This document shows, in pieces, positions 7,897 to 11,096 of a stretch of 11,096 nt of DNA. The notes under the pieces were generated by a model, which made no database searches, had not been told where the DNA came from, and worked only from the letters and a program-made list of their open reading frames with translations. The position numbers and the translations under genes were made by a program. The DNA is from Bacteroidales bacterium UBA4621 (GTDB taxonomy: Bacteria; Bacteroidota; Bacteroidia; Bacteroidales; Paludibacteraceae): NCBI GenBank assembly GCA_002387325.1, contig DGIN01000015.1:24191-35286 (forward strand). The letters are read 5' to 3'. Every line of letters begins with the position of its first letter. Positions within the stretch are counted from its first letter, which is position 1.

Positions 7897-7951
7897 CAAT
7901 GAACCGAGTATCTACCGTGTATCAACCGTGTATGTACCGTGTATGTACCGT
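7897..7951 (-). repeat. 11-bp tandem repeat, five units
   Basis: Five abutting units on the plus strand: CAATGAACCGA, GTATCTACCGT, GTATCAACCGT, GTATGTACCGT and GTATGTACCGT. Read on the minus strand they match the three units at 3166-3198, including the flanking AACT and the divergent TTCATT unit. The 11-base period is close to one helical turn. Function is unknown; a stacked protein-binding site or a dispersed intergenic repeat are both possible. Confidence 0.82.
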
Positions 7952-7977
7952 AGTTGATAGCATAAGGACAGCGGAGA

Positions 7978-8050
7978 GACAACACTGAACAACAGACAGA
8001 CAACAACTAAATAACAAATGGGCAACAATAAACTAATAGACAACAACTGC
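7978..8050 (+). other. CA-rich low-complexity tract
   Basis: About 70 bases are dominated by A and C on the plus strand, with ACAAC repeated five or more times and little G or T. The composition differs sharply from the hairpin-rich flanks; an RNA copy would be largely unstructured. No open frame of interest crosses it. Confidence 0.5.
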
Positions 8051-8121
8051 TTGACGTTTCACGTCTCCACAAATGCGGCAGTTTCAATAACTTGACGATG
8101 CGGGACGCATTGTCTCCACAA
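8051..8121 (+). repeat. Two further copies of the TTGACG / GTCTCCACAA motif pair
   Basis: TTGACGTTTC directly followed by ACGTCTCCACAA (8051-8072), then TTGACGATGCGGGA with GTCTCCACAA (8092-8121). Together with 7713-7786 this gives three copies of the same ordered pair with different spacing. The right-hand copy can form a short stem ATGCG-GGA-CGCAT. Confidence 0.55.
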
Positions 8122-8131
8122 ACGTAGCACA

Positions 8132-8181
8132 GTCATACGGTTTGGTGCAAACCGACCGCGGACGATGGCGTCCGCGTCCCC
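8132..8181. repeat. Double-hairpin repeat, copy 2
   Basis: Hairpin 1 is CGGTTTG-GTG-CAAACCG (8138-8154), perfect over 7 bp. Hairpin 2 is CGCGGACG-ATGG-CGTCCGCG (8157-8176), perfect over 8 bp. Compared with copy 1, loops differ and bases in both arms of hairpin 2 changed, yet pairing is kept or improved. The linker ACCGACCGCGG is conserved. Confidence 0.75.
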
Positions 8182-8221
8182 GGAATGGTGTTTGCGTCCT
8201 TGGAATGGTGTCTGCGGTTTC
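8160..8221 (+). repeat. 20-22-bp imperfect tandem repeat, about three units
   Basis: Units start at 8160, 8182 and 8202. The two best read GGAATGGTGTTTGCGTCCTT and GGAATGGTGTCTGCGGTTTC; the first unit overlaps hairpin 2 of the double-hairpin repeat and a decayed fourth begins TGAATAATG. The repeat seems to have grown out of the end of that element. Confidence 0.6.
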
Positions 8222-8270
8222 TGAATAATGCACCATTTTTATGCGGTTGCGCTGATGTGTGGCGGAGGGG

Positions 8271-8302
8271 GTTGCGTATGTCGGATTTTTGCCGTAACTT
8301 TG
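8271..8302 (+). promoter_or_regulatory. Promoter of the exported-protein/protease operon
   Basis: GTTG (8271-8274), a 20-base spacer and TAACTTTG (8295-8302) fit the Bacteroidota promoter, with an exact TAnnTTTG -7 element. The expected start near 8308 leaves a leader of about 75 bases that carries the ACAAAGG repeats. Confidence 0.68.
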
Positions 8303-8316
8303 CAAGCCGTTTTTTT

Positions 8317-8340
8317 ACAAAGGACAAAGGACAAAGGACA
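8317..8340 (+). repeat. ACAAAGG tandem repeat in the operon leader
   Basis: Three full 7-bp units and a partial fourth, without mismatch, directly follow a run of seven T between the promoter and the start codon. Perfect short tandem repeats can change copy number by slippage; here this would change leader length, not reading frame. Confidence 0.8.
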
Positions 8341-8381
8341 TTCATACTTTTCATTCAGATAAATAAAAAGACCCAAACAAT

Positions 8382-9236
8382 ATGAAGCAACACAATTTGT
8401 TATTATGGCTCTTGGTGCTCTGCGGGAGTGCGGTGAGCCTATATGCCGAGGATTGGACGCGTGTAACCGATGTGTCGGTATTGTCAGCGGGCGACCGTAT
8501 CGTAATGGCTTGTCCGAGCAAGGGCGTCGCTGCCGGTGAGTTGAACGCAAGCAAGAAGATACTGACGAGCGTAGCCGCCACTTTTTCGGAAGACGAGTCG
8601 ATAATGACCTCGGAGGGGAATGCACAGGTGTTTATCCTTGGCGGCAAGAACGGTGCATGGACGTTAGCGAATGCATCGGGGCAACTGCTCAGTGCTTCGG
8701 GAACGAAGAGTGTAGGTTACGGTCTGACCACCGATACATGGGCTATCTCGGTGGACGACAACGGTTTGGCCACCGTGCAATGCACGAGTACCGGTTATGG
8801 ACGTTTCTTGTACAATGTAAACAGTCCGCGTTTCACCACCTACACGAGCAAGACAACGAAGGTAATGCTTCTGCCTACACTCTACCGCAAGAGTTACAAG
8901 GAGTATCATTTCGAGTACCAGGGTTATACGGAGAAGACGACTCATTGCCAAGAGTACGCTTATGCAGAGGGTACACAGATAACGCTTTCGAAGGGCAAGC
9001 CTACCAAAGAAGGCTATATGTTTGCAGGATGGTTGTTCGGCGACAAGACGTACCAACCGGGGGAGGTGTTTACGATGCCTGCCGAAGACGTGTCGCTGGT
9101 AGCACAATGGAAAAGCGGCGAGACCGGTTTGCGCGAGACGGAGACGGCTGCAAAGGCAAAGAAGGTGCTGCGGGATAACACTCTCTATATAGAGAAAGAC
9201 GGAAACTTGTATGATGTATTAGGAAACAAACACTGA
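8382..9236 (+). CDS. Exported beta-rich protein with InlB B-type repeat
   Basis: No enzymatic function is recognised. The 284-aa product starts with a Sec signal peptide (hydrophobic 6-20, probable cleavage after SLYA, residue 22). Cys14 lies in LVLC, which lacks the small residue before Cys of a lipobox, so it is probably not a lipoprotein. Residues 25-168 form a beta-rich domain (VTDVSVLSAGDRIVMAC early, YGRFLYNVNSPRFTTYTS at 139-156) that I recall from other Bacteroidales surface proteins but cannot name. Residues 176-243 are a Listeria-Bacteroides repeat (GYMFAGW, then TMPAEDVSLVAQW). The tail 260-284 (KVLRDNTLYIEKDGNLYDVLGNKH) resembles short C-terminal segments common in Bacteroidales exported proteins, perhaps a reduced type IX-like sorting end; this is inference. 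The ATG follows an A-rich leader. First gene of an operon; the stop is two bases before the protease start. Confidence 0.85.
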   Translation: MKQHNLLLWLLVLCGSAVSLYAEDWTRVTDVSVLSAGDRIVMACPSKGVAAGELNASKKILTSVAATFSEDESIMTSEGNAQVFILGGKNGAWTLANASGQLLSASGTKSVGYGLTTDTWAISVDDNGLATVQCTSTGYGRFLYNVNSPRFTTYTSKTTKVMLLPTLYRKSYKEYHFEYQGYTEKTTHCQEYAYAEGTQITLSKGKPTKEGYMFAGWLFGDKTYQPGEVFTMPAEDVSLVAQWKSGETGLRETETAAKAKKVLRDNTLYIEKDGNLYDVLGNKH

Positions 9237-9238
9237 TT

Positions 9239-10948
9239 ATGAAAAAGCGAATTATTCTTTCGGTTCTGGCACTTGCCACTGCCCTTACGATAGATGCCGT
9301 ACCTGCTTACCGCGGTTGGCAGACCAGGACTCAGCCCGACGGCACGACTATACAGGTGCGTCTGAACGGCGATGAGGTGTATCACTATTTCACCAACACA
9401 AAGGGTGATATCGTGCGTATGGATGCGGACGGCTATTGGCGTGTGGTAGAGAAACAACCGACGGCGGAGACTATCCGTGCACGGCGTGCAAAAGCGCATC
9501 GCCAGCCCCGCCGTGTTGGCGGCATCAACTTGGCCCCGCGCGGGTTGTTTATTTTAGTGAATTTTGCCGACACCAAATACCTGTCGAGCAATACACCGGC
9601 ACAGATGGACTCAATGATGAACGCTGTGAATTACACGTATGGCAGTTCGTACGGGTCGGCACGGAAATACTTTATCGACCAATCGAACGGGGCATATACA
9701 CCGACGTTTGATGTGGTAGGTCCCGTAACACTCACCAAACAGGCATCTTATTACGGCAAGAATGATGCGGATGGAAACGATATGTGTCCCGGCGATATGG
9801 TGATAGAGGCATGCAAGTCGGCCAAATTGCAGTTTGGTGTGGACTTTACGCAATACGACAATGACCACGACGGGGAGGTGGATTTTGTATATATCATCTA
9901 TGCAGGCAAGGGTGAGGCTGACGGAGGAGATGCCAATACAATATGGCCGCACAACTGGAACATCGAGTCGGCAATCTATTACGGCAACTGCACCTATACG
10001 GCAGCGGAATGTAAGGTGGACGGACTGAGTATCAACAACTATGCCTGCTCGGGCGAGTTGAATGGTCAAACGGGAAGCCGCAACGGTATCGGTACGCTTT
10101 GCCACGAGTTCGGACACGTATTGGGACTGCCGGATTTCTACGATACCGACTATGGAAGTAACTATACTAACGGAAGGACACCCGGCGATTGGGATATAAT
10201 GGATAGCGGCAGTTACAACGGCGACGGTTGCTGTCCGCCGAACTACAGTGCGTTTGAGAAGTATTTCTTCGGTTGGGCAGCCCCGATCAATCCCGGTGCG
10301 GACGGGCAGGGATTGACGCTTTACCCCGCAGGCGATGCGCAATACCAAGCCTATCAAGTGAATGCATCGGGGGCGTTGCAGGCGGTGACGACTGAGGGAC
10401 TGAACTACTACATCGAGAACCGGCAGCAGACGGGTTGGGATCAGTATCTGCCCGGACACGGAATGATTGTATGGTATGTGGACTATAGCCAGACGGCGTG
10501 GGACAACAACGAACCGAATAATACAGCCTCTTACCCGCGCTATACCGTGGAGTCAGCAAGCGGATATACCACGGGCATCGGAAAGGCACGCGACCCGTTC
10601 CCCGGTACAGGGGGTGTTACTTCGTGGACAAAACTATCGGGTACACCGCTGAAAGATATCCGGGAAGAGAACGGCGTGATTATGCTCACCTACAAGGATG
10701 TGTTCCTTGGTTATACGGTGAACTGGGTAGCCGACGGGGAGACGGTGGAGAGCAAGGTGTACAAGGAAGCGGGTTCACCGCTCGAGATGCCTACGGCTAC
10801 GGTTACGCCCTGCGAGGGAATGCGCCTGATTGGCTGGACGACCGAGGCGGATTATCACGACCCGTTTGTGCTGCCCGATGACCTATTTACGGATGCCACA
10901 GGCAAAAACGTAAACAATCATACTACGTATTACGCGGTGTTTGAGTAG
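9239..10948 (+). CDS. Exported M6-family zinc metalloprotease
   Basis: A 569-aa secreted endopeptidase precursor of the immune inhibitor A type. A signal peptide (1-20, cleavage near IDA) is followed by a propeptide-like segment (22-95) with GDEVYHYFTN and a basic stretch at 80-92 that could be a processing site. The catalytic domain has a calcium-loop-like DNDHDGEVD (207-215), the zinc motif HEFGHVLGLPD (289-299; His289, His293, probably Asp299 as ligands, Glu290 as base) and a Met-turn-like DIMDSGSY (319-326). NYYIENRQQTGWDQYLPGHG (389-408) and the following VWYVD are also typical of M6 proteins. An InlB B-like repeat (about 490-569, IGWTT then TTYYAVFE) ends the chain exactly at the stop. 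No type IX C-terminal sorting domain is seen. The stop of the upstream gene is two bases away and AGGAAA in its end can serve as RBS, so translation is probably coupled. The substrate is unknown; virulence or nutrition are equally possible. Confidence 0.92.
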   Translation: MKKRIILSVLALATALTIDAVPAYRGWQTRTQPDGTTIQVRLNGDEVYHYFTNTKGDIVRMDADGYWRVVEKQPTAETIRARRAKAHRQPRRVGGINLAPRGLFILVNFADTKYLSSNTPAQMDSMMNAVNYTYGSSYGSARKYFIDQSNGAYTPTFDVVGPVTLTKQASYYGKNDADGNDMCPGDMVIEACKSAKLQFGVDFTQYDNDHDGEVDFVYIIYAGKGEADGGDANTIWPHNWNIESAIYYGNCTYTAAECKVDGLSINNYACSGELNGQTGSRNGIGTLCHEFGHVLGLPDFYDTDYGSNYTNGRTPGDWDIMDSGSYNGDGCCPPNYSAFEKYFFGWAAPINPGADGQGLTLYPAGDAQYQAYQVNASGALQAVTTEGLNYYIENRQQTGWDQYLPGHGMIVWYVDYSQTAWDNNEPNNTASYPRYTVESASGYTTGIGKARDPFPGTGGVTSWTKLSGTPLKDIREENGVIMLTYKDVFLGYTVNWVADGETVESKVYKEAGSPLEMPTATVTPCEGMRLIGWTTEADYHDPFVLPDDLFTDATGKNVNNHTTYYAVFE

Positions 10949-11096
10949 TTTTTGGAGCGGGAAACGTGCATTTTTCTTAGGACATATAATTAGCCATTAA
11001 TTTAATTTTTAGGAACAAATACACGAAAAATTAAATCAAAAATTATCAAATAGGGTATATCTACCCTCCATAGAAAGCCATATCGGATATCGGCTT
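10949..11096. other. AT-rich region after the protease gene, with two hairpins
   Basis: No gene is seen before the window ends. ATTTAATTTTT (11000-11010) and AAAAATTAAAT (11026-11036) form an 11-bp stem of A-T pairs only, weak as a terminator but the only candidate after the operon. AGGGTA-TATC-TACCCT (11052-11067) is a perfect 6-bp hairpin without T-run, possibly an operator for a gene beyond the edge. ATATCGG occurs twice at the very end. Confidence 0.5.

Larger units (their letters stand above)
7478..8381. other. Repeat-rich non-coding region between divergent clpB and the protease operon
   Basis: About 900 bases hold only short frames with arginine- and serine-rich, low-quality translations that cross the repeats, so I call no gene. 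None resembles a ClpB N-domain. Contents in order: clpB leader and promoter, an interrupted hairpin, a first double-hairpin repeat, five 11-bp units, a CA-rich tract, a second double-hairpin repeat with tandem copies after it, and the operon promoter with a 7-bp tandem repeat in its leader. Confidence 0.75.

Noticed and set aside
7633..7899. Minus-strand frame of 88 codons upstream of clpB, as a possible lost ClpB N-domain or small gene
   Set aside because: The translation is arginine-rich, runs through the hairpin repeats and has no resemblance to a Clp N-domain.
7897..7951. CRISPR array
   Set aside because: The 11-bp units abut each other with no spacers and no cas gene is near.
8382..8450. 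Lipoprotein signal around Cys14 of the first operon protein
   Set aside because: The residue before Cys is Leu and a better signal peptidase I site (SLYA) follows, so a lipobox is not supported.
8084..8625. Several short overlapping minus-strand frames at the start of the protease operon
   Set aside because: They cross the repeats and operon promoter and overlap the signal-peptide region of a well-supported gene on the other strand.
9611..10459. 282-codon minus-strand frame inside the M6 protease gene
   Set aside because: It is antisense to the catalytic domain with its HEFGH motif, and the translation shows no domain or signal.

Overview
The window looks like a chromosomal piece of a Bacteroidales bacterium (phylum Bacteroidota), moderately GC-rich. 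Four things support this. Promoters fit the Bacteroidota pattern (TTTG or GTTG, 19-21 bases, then TAnnTTTG). The oxygen-sensitive pyruvate:ferredoxin oxidoreductase points to an anaerobe. Two exported proteins carry Listeria-Bacteroides (InlB B-type) repeats. Most starts have A-rich rather than classical Shine-Dalgarno leaders. The genus cannot be read from the sequence alone.

Layout. 1-3072 (+) is the 3' part of a pyruvate:ferredoxin/flavodoxin oxidoreductase gene, cut by the left edge and closed by a strong hairpin terminator. 3073-3426 is non-coding: terminator, three 11-bp repeat units, and the promoter of the next gene. 3427-5190 (+) encodes a thiamine-diphosphate enzyme of the 1-deoxy-D-xylulose-5-phosphate synthase family with several altered active-site positions. 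A perfect 16-bp inverted repeat at 5255-5300 separates it from the convergent clpB gene (5345-7477, -). That ClpB has both ATPase domains and the middle domain, but begins where the N-terminal domain normally ends. 7478-8381 is about 900 bases without a credible gene. It holds the clpB leader and promoter, an interrupted hairpin, two copies of a double-hairpin repeat, five 11-bp tandem units, a CA-rich tract, a 20-22-bp tandem repeat and the promoter of a two-gene operon. That operon (8382-10948, +) encodes a small exported beta-rich protein and, two bases later, an exported M6-type zinc metalloprotease. 10949-11096 is an AT-rich tail with two hairpins.

How the genes relate. The oxidoreductase and the DXS-like enzyme both use thiamine diphosphate, and both would use pyruvate if the second is a true DXS, but the terminator and new promoter make them separate transcription units. 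ClpB is cytosolic protein quality control. The last two genes are tightly coupled and both products should leave the cytoplasm, so they probably act together in the envelope or outside the cell.

No complete, clearly new multi-gene system is visible. The best leads are the N-domain-less ClpB, the DXS-like enzyme with a changed acceptor site, the double-hairpin repeat whose two copies keep their pairing despite base changes, and the 11-bp tandem repeats found in both large intergenic regions in opposite orientation.
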